A stretch of 64,000 bases of DNA from Dyella_B acidisoli (GTDB taxonomy: Bacteria > Pseudomonadota > Gammaproteobacteria > Xanthomonadales > Rhodanobacteraceae): NCBI RefSeq assembly GCF_049532895.1, contig NZ_CP064031.1, positions 3,658,001 through 3,722,000 on the forward strand, written 5' to 3'. A model generated the notes under the pieces. It worked only from the letters and a program-made list of their open reading frames with translations. It was not told the DNA's origin and made no database searches. Of the stretch, positions 8,488-18,724 are shown in pieces. Position 1 is the first letter of the stretch; each line of letters starts with the position of its first letter. A program made the translations under genes and the position numbers.

Positions 8488-9920
8488 ACTGGGCGTTCGA
8501 ACTGCTCGGGCTTAGGCCGGATGCAGATGTTGCCGACGTCAAACGAGCCTATGCACGATTGTTGCGCATCACACGCCCGGATGACGATCCGGAGGCGTTT
8601 CAGCGGCTGCATATGGCGTACAAAATTGTGCTGGCGCATATCAGCGCGAAAGCCACTGCGGCGATTATGCCCACGCCGACCGTCGTCACGCACGCCGAAC
8701 CAACCTCGCGACCGCCCGTACAACTCGCTCTACCGACGCACGCAGACACCACCAACGTAACAGAACCTGTCGTCCATCTCGGCACCCTGACGAATGAGAT
8801 CATTCGTGCTGCGATTGAAGCCCAAAACAGCGAAGAACTTTCTCGCTGGTTAAAAAATCGCCCCGAATTCTGGTCCATCCAGATCAAACAGCAGGCAGCA
8901 CAATTGGTGCTGCAACGTCTGTTCCAGCAACCACAAGCTATCGCTGCGCATTGCATGGACGCAATGCTGAAATTCTTTGATCTGGATCATGTGCTGTCCG
9001 GTGTCAACCCGGTCGCTCTCCAGTCCTTACGCGCGCGGCAGAGGACCTTGTGGGAACTGCGTCCGGAAAATCATCACGAACTGGCGCGCCGCGCAGGTCT
9101 TATGCACAACGGTCGCCCCGAAGTGCTACGGGTGAGAAAAGATCTAGCACTGCTGCAGCACCCTCTGAATTGGGCACGCGTCACTCTGGCGGCGATGCAA
9201 TCTAAACGCGCTCACGGACTGGCCGCTCTAGTTCGTACGCTGTCCAATAACGGTCGCCTTGACGAATTACCTGCATCCGTAAACCGGCAGCACGCCATGT
9301 TCTGGTTCCGCGGTGCAACCGGCGGTCCGTTGCTGACTCGTGAGCGCTTTATTCTCCACTCGCTGCGTGCTGGCGTGTGGGCGTTCGTAACCATGCTGGC
9401 GGTGGTGGTCATTGCAATGATGAGCGCCGCGCCAGACGGCGTGCATTGGTCGGAAGTAGCGCGCGTAGCAGGCATCCTGGGTGGGGGCATACTCGTGTTG
9501 TGGCTACTCATAGCTGGATTCTGGTGGTTCGATCTCTGGCAAGGCATGCCGGAATCCACCCCATCCCGCTGGCCATGGCTGCGCAGACTCGCCATTCCTT
9601 TGCTATGCGTATTGAGCTTTGCGATGTACGAAACCGGCAATGCACCTTACATGCGATGGCTGGTCATGATGTGCTTCATTGCCGCCATGCGAAAATTTCG
9701 GCGACGGATCGCCGGCAACGGTAGTTTCTTCGCGCGCATCACCGCTTCGACACCTGCGTTCATTTGGATCAGCGTGTGGATCATCGCAGCACTATCACGC
9801 GCGCAAGGCATGGAAGACTTTCCGCTCATTCCGATTCTGGCACTCGCCACATTTGCGATGTCGATCGCAGATCTCTGGCGTCATCGCGCCTATCTGCACC
9901 CAAGGCTTGCACGTAACTGA
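8484..9920 (+). CDS. Membrane protein with divergent J-domain, HscC partner
   Basis: Likely co-chaperone of the preceding HscC. I place the start at the TTG of 8484, in a TTGA overlap with the hscC stop, giving 478 aa beginning NWAFELLGL. The longer frame from 8379 would overlap hscC by over 100 bp. An N-terminal J-like module (about 1-50) has helix II VKRAYARLLR, but the HPD tripeptide is replaced by RPD in TRPDDDPEAFQ. A long soluble middle follows, then about five to six hydrophobic segments from residue 290 on, for example FVTMLAVVVIAMM and ILVLWLLIAGFWWF. The gene pair suggests a membrane-tethered Hsp70 function. The substrate is unknown. Confidence 0.75.
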   Translation: MNWAFELLGLRPDADVADVKRAYARLLRITRPDDDPEAFQRLHMAYKIVLAHISAKATAAIMPTPTVVTHAEPTSRPPVQLALPTHADTTNVTEPVVHLGTLTNEIIRAAIEAQNSEELSRWLKNRPEFWSIQIKQQAAQLVLQRLFQQPQAIAAHCMDAMLKFFDLDHVLSGVNPVALQSLRARQRTLWELRPENHHELARRAGLMHNGRPEVLRVRKDLALLQHPLNWARVTLAAMQSKRAHGLAALVRTLSNNGRLDELPASVNRQHAMFWFRGATGGPLLTRERFILHSLRAGVWAFVTMLAVVVIAMMSAAPDGVHWSEVARVAGILGGGILVLWLLIAGFWWFDLWQGMPESTPSRWPWLRRLAIPLLCVLSFAMYETGNAPYMRWLVMMCFIAAMRKFRRRIAGNGSFFARITASTPAFIWISVWIIAALSRAQGMEDFPLIPILALATFAMSIADLWRHRAYLHPRLARN

Positions 9921-10231
9921 CCATACATCTGCATTCGTCAGATGCGCGCAAGTCACACATCACATTTCGATCGATCTCATCTTTCTAGCATTCACTCACT
10001 CGTGACGAAGGCGCACGCCTCTTAAACGCGCACTGCGTTTGCCACGTTGCAGAAAGATTCCTGTCATCCACGCCCGCTGAGATGCGCGCTTTCGGCTGTG
10101 GTGCGTGCACGCACCGGTGTCCAAGGGGAAGACCGGCATTGCCGGCCAGCCGAATGGCCGCGCAGGGAGGGAGAGCGGCAATGGATTAGCGCACGGAGTG
10201 CGTCAACCTAACTCGACATAAGGATCAAGTC
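9921..10231. other. Intergenic region upstream of PLD-like gene
   Basis: 311 bp with no convincing ORF. It contains a perfect 14-bp palindrome GTGCGTGCACGCAC at 10101-10114, a possible operator, and a short GCGCAC/GTGCGT repeat near 10190. AAGGA upstream of the next ATG is the ribosome binding site. No clear sigma-70 promoter is seen. Confidence 0.4.
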
Positions 10232-11233
10232 ATGAAAAGCTGTTTTGTACGTTCCAGCTTCACGAAAGCCGCGCTGGCGGCTGCTTGTGCTTTCGGCATT
10301 GCGCTGCCCGCCTTTGCGCAGGGCACGCAGACGCTGGTGATCGAACCCGACCAGGGGCTCAACTCGATCTACAATTTGATCTCGTCCGCTCAGTCGACGA
10401 TCGACATGACGATGTACGAACTGCAAGACACCACCGCGCAGAATCTGCTGTGCACGGCGGCCGGCAAAGGTATCAAGGTGCGTGTCATCCTCGACATCAA
10501 CCTTGAAAAGAGCAACAACACGTCGGCCTACAACCAGCTCAACAGCTGCGGCGTAAGCGTGAAGTGGGCCTGGACCACCTACTCGGCCACGCATCAGAAA
10601 AGCATCGTGATCGACTACGGCAAGTCGAACGCGCAAGTGGCCATCATGTCGCTGAACCTGACCAGCCGCTACTACAGCACCAGCCGCGACTATGCCGTCA
10701 TTGAAAACGATGCCACCGATATCGGCGCGATCGAGGCCACGTTCAACAAGGACTTCGCTCACACTTCGGTGACGCCCTCGAATGGTGACGACCTGGTGTG
10801 GAGCCCGACCAACTCGCGCAGCTCGCTGCTCAATATCATCAACAACGCCACCACCAGCCTGTTGGTGGAAAACGAAGAAATGAGCGATAGCGGCATCGTT
10901 AGCGCACTGAAAAACGCGGCGTCCAACGGCGTGAACGTGACGATCGTGATGACCGATAACAGCAGCTACTACAACAACCTCGATGCACTAAAGTCGGCCG
11001 GCGCGAATATCGCCACCTATCCGAACGACAACACCTCGCTGTATATCCACGCGAAGGCGATCGTTGCCGATTACGGCACATCGAATGCTGTGGCGTTCGT
11101 CGGCTCGGAGAACTTCTCGTATTACTCGTTGAACAAGAATCGCGAGCTTGGCTTGACCACGACCGATTCGAACGTGATGGGCCAGCTTAGCAGCACGATC
11201 AACAACGATTATTCGGGTGGCAATCCGTACTGA
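10232..11233 (+). CDS. Secreted phospholipase D-like (two-HKD) protein
   Basis: 333 aa with a Sec signal peptide (hydrophobic core about 11-27, probable cleavage after AFAQ). Two PLD-fold catalytic motifs are present: HxK at THQKSIVID with a downstream SLN segment, and HAKAIVAD followed by GSENFS. This makes a two-domain PLD-superfamily enzyme acting in the periplasm or outside. The family includes phospholipases, cardiolipin synthases and nucleases. The compact two-HKD architecture without membrane helices fits a secreted phosphodiesterase, but substrate cannot be decided. It is monocistronic and convergent with the feo operon. Confidence 0.85.
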   Translation: MKSCFVRSSFTKAALAAACAFGIALPAFAQGTQTLVIEPDQGLNSIYNLISSAQSTIDMTMYELQDTTAQNLLCTAAGKGIKVRVILDINLEKSNNTSAYNQLNSCGVSVKWAWTTYSATHQKSIVIDYGKSNAQVAIMSLNLTSRYYSTSRDYAVIENDATDIGAIEATFNKDFAHTSVTPSNGDDLVWSPTNSRSSLLNIINNATTSLLVENEEMSDSGIVSALKNAASNGVNVTIVMTDNSSYYNNLDALKSAGANIATYPNDNTSLYIHAKAIVADYGTSNAVAFVGSENFSYYSLNKNRELGLTTTDSNVMGQLSSTINNDYSGGNPY

Positions 11234-11339
11234 TCGCTGCGTGCTTTCCTAGTGATACCTCCATGGCCATCCATTCCGCAGAAGGCGAAATAACAGCCAT
11301 GGAGCATTCGGCTGTACGTTTGATTTGATGAGAGATTGT

Positions 11340-11380
11340 CCCCTCACCCTATCCCTCTCCCCGATGGGGCGAGGGGCAAT
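11340..11380. repeat. CCCTCTCCCC palindrome
   Basis: CCCTCTCCCC-GAT-GGGGCGAGGG (11353-11375) with flanking CCCTCACCCT, a member of the dispersed hairpin family. It lies between the convergent PLD-like gene and the feo operon, where it could act as a terminator. Confidence 0.65.
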
Positions 11381-11384
11381 CCAT

Positions 11385-11687
11385 TCAGTGCTGCCGCGGC
11401 CGAAATTCCAGTGGCCTGGCTTCGCCACGCGCACTCACAGGTGGTTTCGGTCCACATGCCCCGCACGTACTGCATCCATCGCTGCAATTGCCGGTAGCCT
11501 GCTTCGGCTGCAGGCGCCGCCCCAAAGCACGCACCCAGGCGGCATGTTCCGGCTGGCTGTATCGGATCGACGCTGCCGCCAGCCAGCGATTGGTGAGCTG
11601 TGGTGCCATCTTGTGAAAGGCATACACCGCACTGGCCACTACCGCCAAGCCAATCACCACGTACTGAATCAGCAGACTCGCGTTCAC
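11385..11687 (-). CDS. Small membrane protein with Cys-rich tail, downstream of feoB
   Basis: 100 aa starting at a GTG (11687) that overlaps the feoB stop as GTGA, so it is the third gene of the feo operon. The N-terminal transmembrane helix is YVVIGLAVVASAVYAF. The C-terminal half carries a CSDGCSTCGAC cluster (Cys at spacing C-x3-C-x2-C-x2-C), suited to metal binding. Similar short feoB-adjacent proteins are common in this group of bacteria, and they are not homologous to enterobacterial FeoC. A role in Fe(II) handling or in FeoB regulation is inference. Longer frames starting upstream inside feoB are rejected because of the coupling overlap. Confidence 0.75.
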   Translation of the reverse strand: MNASLLIQYVVIGLAVVASAVYAFHKMAPQLTNRWLAAASIRYSQPEHAAWVRALGRRLQPKQATGNCSDGCSTCGACGPKPPVSARGEARPLEFRPRQH

Positions 11688-13525
11688 ACGAACAACCTCG
11701 CCACCTGATAGGTGATGAACGATGCCGCGTATGCCACGGCAAACATGTAACCGAACGAAATCGCCACATTGCGCCACGAATTGGTTTCGCGGCGAATCAC
11801 CGCCAACGTGGACATGCACTGCGGCGCAAACGCAAACCACACCAGTAGCGACAGCGCCGACGCCAGCGAGAAGTTACCGGTAAGCGCATGCGCAAGGCCG
11901 CCATTTTGAGCATCACCACTCACGGCGTAGACCGTCGCCAGCGTGGCTACAGCCGTTTCGCGTGCAGCGAAAGCAGGAATCAACGACAGGCTGATCTGCC
12001 AGTTGAAACCCAGTGGGGCAAAGATGTGCTGCAGGAAACGGCCCAGATGACCAGCGAAGCTGTAGTTGATCGCCGGCCCCGTTGCACCCTCCGGTGGCGC
12101 CGGGAAGGTGGAGATAAACCACATCAGCACCGTCAGCGCCAGGATCACGCCGGTCAAACGCTTGAGGAAGATGGCGCCGCGTTCCCACAAGCCGATACCG
12201 ATGTCGCGCGCTCGCGGCAGACGATACGAAGGCAGCTCCATCAACAAAGCGTGCTCGCTTTTATCGCGACGAATGCGCTTGATCACCCAGCCCACCGCCA
12301 TCGCACCCGTGATGCCCGCCACATAGAGCGCAAACAGCACGACGCCTTGCAGATTGAATAGGCCGAACACGCGCCGCTCGGGAATGAATGCACCGATCAG
12401 CAGCGCATACACCGGCAGGCGCGCCGAGCACGTCATCAGCGGCGCAACCAGAATGGTCGCCAGGCGATCACGCGGGTCGGTGATGCTGCGCGTGCCCATG
12501 ATGCCGGGGATGGCGCATGCAAAGCTCGACAGCAGAGGAATGAACGAACGTCCGGTCAAACCCACCGACACCATCAAGCGATCGAGCAGGAACGCTGCGC
12601 GCGGCAGATAGCCCGACTCCTCCAGCATGAGGATGAAAAAGAACAGCACGAGGATGACCGGCAAAAAGCCAAGCACGGTGCCAAGACCGCCGAATATGCC
12701 GCTCACTACCAAGTCGTGCAGCGGCCCAGGCGGCAACACGGCGGCAGTATGTTCACCCAGCCACGTGAAGCCGCGACCAATCAGATCGCTCATCGGCTTG
12801 CCGGATGCATACACCGCCTGGAACACCAGAAACATCACCACGGCAAGCGTGAGCACGCCAAAAACCGGATGCAGCGCCCAACGATCCAGCACATCATCGA
12901 TCACCGCCGTCGCGCGCGGCATCGTTACTGTAGCCGCCATCAGCTCGCGCACCTCGTCGTGCAGATTGGCACGACTGGCCGGATCGTCCGGTAACGCAGG
13001 CGGCGCATCCGGCAAATCACCATCCACGCGTTCAACCAGCGCGCGCGTGCCACCACGCTTCACCGCAATGGTTTCCACCACGGGAATGCCAAGACGGCGC
13101 TGCAGTTCCGGTACGTCGATGGTGACGCCGCGATGACGCGCCGCATCCATCATGTTCAAAGCCAGCACCACCGGGCGGCCAAGACGCTTCACTTCCAGCA
13201 CGAAACGCAGGTGCAGACGCAAATTGGTGGCGTCGGCAACACAGATGATCAGGTCAGGCGCCGCTTCACCGGGGTAATTGCCTTCCAATACATCGCGGGT
13301 GATCTGCTCATCAGGGCTGGCGGCGTCGAAACTGTACGTACCAGGCAGATCCAGGATCTGCATCACGCGACCGGACGGCGCGCTGAATCGCCCTTCCTTG
13401 CGCTCTACCGTGACGCCAGCGTAATTGGCGACCTTTTGGCGACCACCCGTGAGCTGATTGAACAGCGCCGTCTTGCCGCAGTTGGGATTGCCGACCAGTG
13501 CGATACGCAAACTGCCCGCGCTCAT
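11684..13525 (-). CDS. feoB: Ferrous iron transporter FeoB
   Basis: 613-aa inner membrane Fe(II) permease with an N-terminal G-protein domain. The G1 P-loop is GNPNCGKT (about 12-19), a G2-type YAGVTVE follows, G3 is DLPG and G4 is NMMD. Two Gate-type regions and about eight to nine membrane segments follow (for example VLFFFILMLEESGYL and SSFACAIPGIMGTR). It is shorter than the 770-aa E. coli protein, as in many Xanthomonadales. The start overlaps the feoA stop by 4 bp (ATGA). It is likely iron-repressed through the Fur-like site ahead of feoA. Confidence 0.95.
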   Translation of the reverse strand: MSAGSLRIALVGNPNCGKTALFNQLTGGRQKVANYAGVTVERKEGRFSAPSGRVMQILDLPGTYSFDAASPDEQITRDVLEGNYPGEAAPDLIICVADATNLRLHLRFVLEVKRLGRPVVLALNMMDAARHRGVTIDVPELQRRLGIPVVETIAVKRGGTRALVERVDGDLPDAPPALPDDPASRANLHDEVRELMAATVTMPRATAVIDDVLDRWALHPVFGVLTLAVVMFLVFQAVYASGKPMSDLIGRGFTWLGEHTAAVLPPGPLHDLVVSGIFGGLGTVLGFLPVILVLFFFILMLEESGYLPRAAFLLDRLMVSVGLTGRSFIPLLSSFACAIPGIMGTRSITDPRDRLATILVAPLMTCSARLPVYALLIGAFIPERRVFGLFNLQGVVLFALYVAGITGAMAVGWVIKRIRRDKSEHALLMELPSYRLPRARDIGIGLWERGAIFLKRLTGVILALTVLMWFISTFPAPPEGATGPAINYSFAGHLGRFLQHIFAPLGFNWQISLSLIPAFAARETAVATLATVYAVSGDAQNGGLAHALTGNFSLASALSLLVWFAFAPQCMSTLAVIRRETNSWRNVAISFGYMFAVAYAASFITYQVARLFV

Positions 13526-13761
13526 GCAACCTCCTGCACTGTGACTCGAGCGGCCTCAGCACGGCGCAGCGCGAAACGCGTCGAGCCAATCTGGATCAAC
13601 AACGGATCCGCCCCCACCGGGCCGCACGCCACCAGCCGCACCTGTTCGCCGGCGACAAAACCCAGATCGCGCAGACGTTGCGCAATCAGGTCATCGGCAT
13701 GGGCATCTTCGACTCGTTCAACCACGGCGTAGGCACCTTTCGGCAAGTCGGACAGGCGCAC
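13522..13761 (-). CDS. feoA: Ferrous iron transport protein A
   Basis: 79-aa SH3-like cytosolic protein that works with FeoB. The family signature is visible in LRDLGFVAGEQVRLVACGP and in the C-terminal QIGSTRFALRRAEA. The start is GTG at 13761 with AGAAG about 10 nt upstream; no in-frame ATG exists nearer. It is the first gene of a tightly coupled feoA-feoB-small gene operon. Confidence 0.92.
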   Translation of the reverse strand: MRLSDLPKGAYAVVERVEDAHADDLIAQRLRDLGFVAGEQVRLVACGPVGADPLLIQIGSTRFALRRAEAARVTVQEVA

Positions 13762-13776
13762 GTTGTTATGCTTCTA

Positions 13777-13795
13777 AATAAGAATGGTTCGCATT
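13777..13795 (-). promoter_or_regulatory. Candidate Fur box ahead of feoA
   Basis: Imperfect 9-1-9 palindrome AATAAGAAT-G-GTTCGCATT, 15 bp upstream of the feoA start; the half sites agree at six of nine positions. The form resembles the Fur consensus (GATAATGATAATCATTATC), and the gene downstream is the usual Fur target. I judged this by eye with no scoring matrix. Confidence 0.55.
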
Positions 13796-13824
13796 GTATC
13801 CTCTTTTCGCATTCAGTACAGGGG

Positions 13825-13851
13825 CTCCCCCCTCCCGACGGGAGAGGGGCT
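13825..13851. repeat. CCCCTCCC palindrome
   Basis: CCCCCCTCCC-GAC-GGGAGAGGGG between the divergent feoA and the enoyl-CoA hydratase gene, a degenerate member of the CTCTCCCC hairpin family. Here it lies in a promoter region rather than at a gene end. Confidence 0.55.
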
Positions 13852-13893
13852 TGCTCTACGCTTTGGGAAATTCCCCCTCGCACGGACGGCCCC

Positions 13894-14682
13894 ATGCCCA
13901 CCTCCATCCAGATCGCCGACCACGCCGGCATCCGCGAACTCCGTCTGAACCGCCCGGAAGTGCACAACGCCTTCGATAACCGGCTGATCGCCGAACTTAC
14001 TGCCGCCCTGCGGGACGCCGGCGGCGATCCCGCCGTGCGCGCAGTGGTACTGACCGGCGTAGGCGCCAGTTTTTCCGCTGGCGCGGACCTCAACTGGATG
14101 CGCGGCATGGCCAAGGCCAGCGAAGCGGAAAATCGCGAAGACTCGCTGCGCCTGGCCGCTTTGATGCGCACGTTGCAGTTCCTGCCCAAACCCACCGTGG
14201 CCCGCGTGAACGGCGCCGCTTACGGCGGTGGGGTGGGGTTGATTGCTTGCTGCGATATCGCCATCGGCGTGGACACCGCAAAGTTCGGACTTACGGAAGT
14301 GAAGCTGGGCCTGGTGCCGGCGGTGATCTCGCCGTATGTGATCGCCGCGATCGGTGTGCGGCAGGCACGTCGACTGTTTCTTACCGGCGAAATTTTCGAA
14401 GCGGACACCGCCGAGCGCATCGGCCTGCTGCACGAAGTGGTTTCCGCCGAATATCTGGATGACACCGTGCACACGGTGCTCAAGCAACTCGCCAAGGCCG
14501 GCCCTGTGGCCCAGCACGAAGCCAAGCAACTGGCCTTTGGCATGCACGGGCTGACCGAAGCAGCGGCCGAGCGCATCGACCACGAAAACGCCGCACTGAT
14601 CGCACGGCTGCGCGTATCGCCGGAGGGCCAAGAAGGTTTGGCAGCCTTCCTTGATAAGCGCGCACCAACCTGGACACAGTAA
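13894..14682 (+). CDS. liuC: Enoyl-CoA hydratase/isomerase, probable 3-methylglutaconyl-CoA hydratase
   Basis: 262-aa crotonase-fold enzyme, start ATG at 13894; the longer frame from 13498 runs antisense through feoA. The oxyanion-hole motifs are SAGADLNWM and NGAAYGGGVGLIACCDIAI. The next block, FGLTEVKLGLVPAVISPYV, is typical of methylglutaconyl-CoA hydratases. The location before MCC alpha and HMG-CoA lyase supports the step between MCC and HMG-CoA lyase in leucine degradation. Its TAA stop also serves as the left 3-bp flank of the MITE-like palindrome that follows. Confidence 0.85.
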   Translation: MPTSIQIADHAGIRELRLNRPEVHNAFDNRLIAELTAALRDAGGDPAVRAVVLTGVGASFSAGADLNWMRGMAKASEAENREDSLRLAALMRTLQFLPKPTVARVNGAAYGGGVGLIACCDIAIGVDTAKFGLTEVKLGLVPAVISPYVIAAIGVRQARRLFLTGEIFEADTAERIGLLHEVVSAEYLDDTVHTVLKQLAKAGPVAQHEAKQLAFGMHGLTEAAAERIDHENAALIARLRVSPEGQEGLAAFLDKRAPTWTQ

Positions 14683-14843
14683 GAGCCTGTTTAATACCTC
14701 CCCACGGCTTGCATAGTCACTGAGTAGCCGCCATGCGGCCGTGCGCCGCTTGACCAGACCAGCAGTCTGGCGCTGCGCCACGCGCGACCACCTGACGACT
14801 ACTCAGTGACTATGCAAACCACGCTGAGATATTAAAAAGGCTC
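14683..14843. mobile_element. MITE-like palindromic element with TAA flanks
   Basis: 161-bp near-complete palindrome. The termini read GAGCCTGTTTAATA on the left and, in reverse complement, GAGCCTTTTTAATA on the right. A perfect 17-bp inverted repeat GCATAGTCACTGAGTAG occurs at 14711-14727 and 14799-14815, and a central CCAGAC-CAGCA-GTCTGG at 14754-14770. The element is flanked by TAA on both sides (14680-14682 and 14844-14846). A 3-bp TNA target duplication with GAGCC-type ends is characteristic of some IS5-family elements, so this looks like a non-autonomous derivative. It has no ORF. The left TAA is the stop codon of liuC. Confidence 0.75.
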
Positions 14844-14919
14844 TAAGGCTGACACCACGCTGGCAGCAAGCCCCTGCTAGCGTCTGCATTCCGCTCGTCA
14901 ATTACGACTGAGGCTCGCC

Positions 14920-15435
14920 ATGAAACGCATCGTCAACATCGCCGATATCGAACTGCAACCCCGCCCGCCCGGCTTCGCCGCCACCGGCGATGCTGCGCAA
15001 CGCTTTGATGCTCGTATGGGCCGCGTTTCCATACAGCTAGGCGCGGAGAAGCTTGGCTACAACATCACCGCAGTGCCGCCCGGCAAGCGCGCGTTTCCGC
15101 TGCACAACCATCGCGTAAACGAAGAAATGTTTTTCATCCTGGAAGGTGAAGGCGAAATACGCGTTGGCGCGGAACGCTACCCGATCCGCCAGGGCGACTT
15201 CGTTGCGTGTCCGCCTGGTGGCCCGGAAAGCGCGCACCAGATCATCAATACTGGATCGGTTGAAATGCGTTATCTCGCAGTAAGCAGCAAGCTTTCGCCG
15301 GAGATTTGCGAATACCCTGATTCCAACAAATACGGCATCTTGGGCGAGTTCGGACCGGATGCGGAAGGCAAGCCGCAAATGATTCGTATCGTGATGCGGC
15401 AGGGTGATACCGCCGATTATTGGGAAGGCGAATAG
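14920..15435 (+). CDS. Cupin-domain protein
   Basis: 171-aa single-domain cupin. Metal-binding motif 1 is visible as PLHNHRVNEEMFFILEGEG (two His and a Glu), and motif 2 as PPGGPESAHQIINTG. The C-terminal tail, with EICEYPDSNK and KPQMIRIVMRQGD, matches a widespread family of uncharacterised bacterial cupins. It lies between the hydratase gene and MCC alpha, separated from the former by the palindromic element. The role is unknown; placement in the leucine cluster may be incidental. Confidence 0.85.
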   Translation: MKRIVNIADIELQPRPPGFAATGDAAQRFDARMGRVSIQLGAEKLGYNITAVPPGKRAFPLHNHRVNEEMFFILEGEGEIRVGAERYPIRQGDFVACPPGGPESAHQIINTGSVEMRYLAVSSKLSPEICEYPDSNKYGILGEFGPDAEGKPQMIRIVMRQGDTADYWEGE

Positions 15436-15526
15436 CTCACTCTTGCTGCACCGCGCATCGGCGAAACCCTGCAATTCTGCTAGCTTTATGGGCTTTGCAG
15501 CTTCTGCGAGCAGGTAAGGAACCCGC

Positions 15527-17524
<1,998 letters not shown>

Positions 17525-17551
17525 TCAGCGTGAGGGATGCAGGAGCTTCGT

Positions 17552-18454
17552 ATGAATACAGACTCTCAAGTGCGCATCGTCGAAGTCAGCCCTCGCGATG
17601 GCTTGCAGAACGAAAAGACCCTGCTGCCGCCCGACATCAAGATCGCGCTGATCGACCGGCTTTCCGCCACAGGGCTCAAGACCATCGAGACCACCAGCTT
17701 CGTCAGTGCGCGCTGGGTGCCTCAGCTTGCCGACGCAACGGAAGTGTTCCGCCACATCCGCAAAGTGCCGGGCGTGACCTATCCGGTGCTGGTTCCGAAC
17801 GAGCAAGGCTATCGAATCGCGCGCGAAGCCGGCGCCACCGAAGTGTCGGTGTTCACCGCCGCATCGGAAGCGTTCAATCGCGCCAACATCAATGCGTCCA
17901 TCCAGGAATCGCTGCAACGCTTCGAACCGGTGCTGGAGGAAGCCAAAGCCGAAGGCGTGAAAGTACGCGGTTACGTGTCTACCGCCTTGGGTTGCCCCTA
18001 CCAGGGCGAGGTACCGATAGAGGACGTAGTCAGCGTTGCCAAGCGGCTGTATGAGATGGGCTGTTATGAAATCTCAGTAGCCGACACCATCGGCGTCGGC
18101 ACACCGGCCAAGGCGCGTGCGATGCTGCATGCCGTGGCGCAGGAAATTCCGATGCGCGCGCTGGCCGTGCACTTCCATGACACTTATGGCCAGGCGCTGG
18201 CCAACATCCTCGCCTGCCTGGAAGAAGGCGTGCGCGTGGTCGACAGCGCCGTCTCCGGCACCGGCGGTTGCCCTTACGCAAAAGGTGCCAGCGGCAACGT
18301 CGCCAGCGAAGACGTGGTGTACATGCTGCACGGCATGGGTCTGCAGACAGGCATCAATCTGGACATGCTCGTCGCCACTGGCGCATGGCTTTCCGCGCAG
18401 CTCAACAAGCCCACGGCGAGCCGGGTGACGAAGGCGCGTACGACGGCTGCATGA
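17552..18454 (+). CDS. liuE: Hydroxymethylglutaryl-CoA lyase
   Basis: 300-aa TIM-barrel lyase cleaving HMG-CoA to acetyl-CoA and acetoacetate, the last step of leucine degradation. Metal and active-site motifs are visible: EVSPRDGLQNE at the N-terminus, GCPYQGEV, HFHDTYGQALAN and GGCPYAKGASGN near residue 235. I chose the ATG at 17552 because AGGAG lies 6 nt upstream; the ATG at 17537 would overlap that site. It ends the liuD-liuE unit. Confidence 0.94.
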   Translation: MNTDSQVRIVEVSPRDGLQNEKTLLPPDIKIALIDRLSATGLKTIETTSFVSARWVPQLADATEVFRHIRKVPGVTYPVLVPNEQGYRIAREAGATEVSVFTAASEAFNRANINASIQESLQRFEPVLEEAKAEGVKVRGYVSTALGCPYQGEVPIEDVVSVAKRLYEMGCYEISVADTIGVGTPAKARAMLHAVAQEIPMRALAVHFHDTYGQALANILACLEEGVRVVDSAVSGTGGCPYAKGASGNVASEDVVYMLHGMGLQTGINLDMLVATGAWLSAQLNKPTASRVTKARTTAA

Positions 18455-18490
18455 TGCTGTCTTCTACGCAGTAACGAAAGAACCTAAGAT

Positions 18491-18635
18491 CCGTCGTCCC
18501 GGCGAAGGCCGGACGTAGCGCGAAGCGCGAAGAACGTCCGAAGGACGGCCCCAAAGGGGTGAGCGAAGCGAATCACCCAGCGTCTTTTGCGGAAAAAGCA
18601 AAGTCGCTAGGTCCCGGCCTTCGCCGGGACGACGG
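18491..18635. repeat. REP-like inverted-repeat pair (CCGTCGTCCCGGCG type)
   Basis: Two perfect 22-bp arms, CCGTCGTCCCGGCGAAGGCC plus GG at 18491-18512, and the reverse complement at 18614-18635. They enclose about 100 bp that holds further short hairpins (GCGCGAAGCGCGAAG, CCCCAAAGGGG). There is no ORF. It lies after liuE and before the GNAT gene, and resembles the pair at 25802-25886 in layout. It probably forms a long stem in RNA. Confidence 0.8.
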
Positions 18636-18724
18636 TACGCTTTGATTGAGGCTCTAGGGAACAAACCCCGGTAGCGCCACTCCAATCCCTCCCCCACAGA
18701 AAGAGGGATTGGTAAGCTCGCACT

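Noticed and set aside
18660..18720. CCCTCCCCC-like stretch before the GNAT gene as another hairpin family member
   Set aside because: The arms do not pair well (TCCCTCCCCC with GAGGGA at odd spacing).
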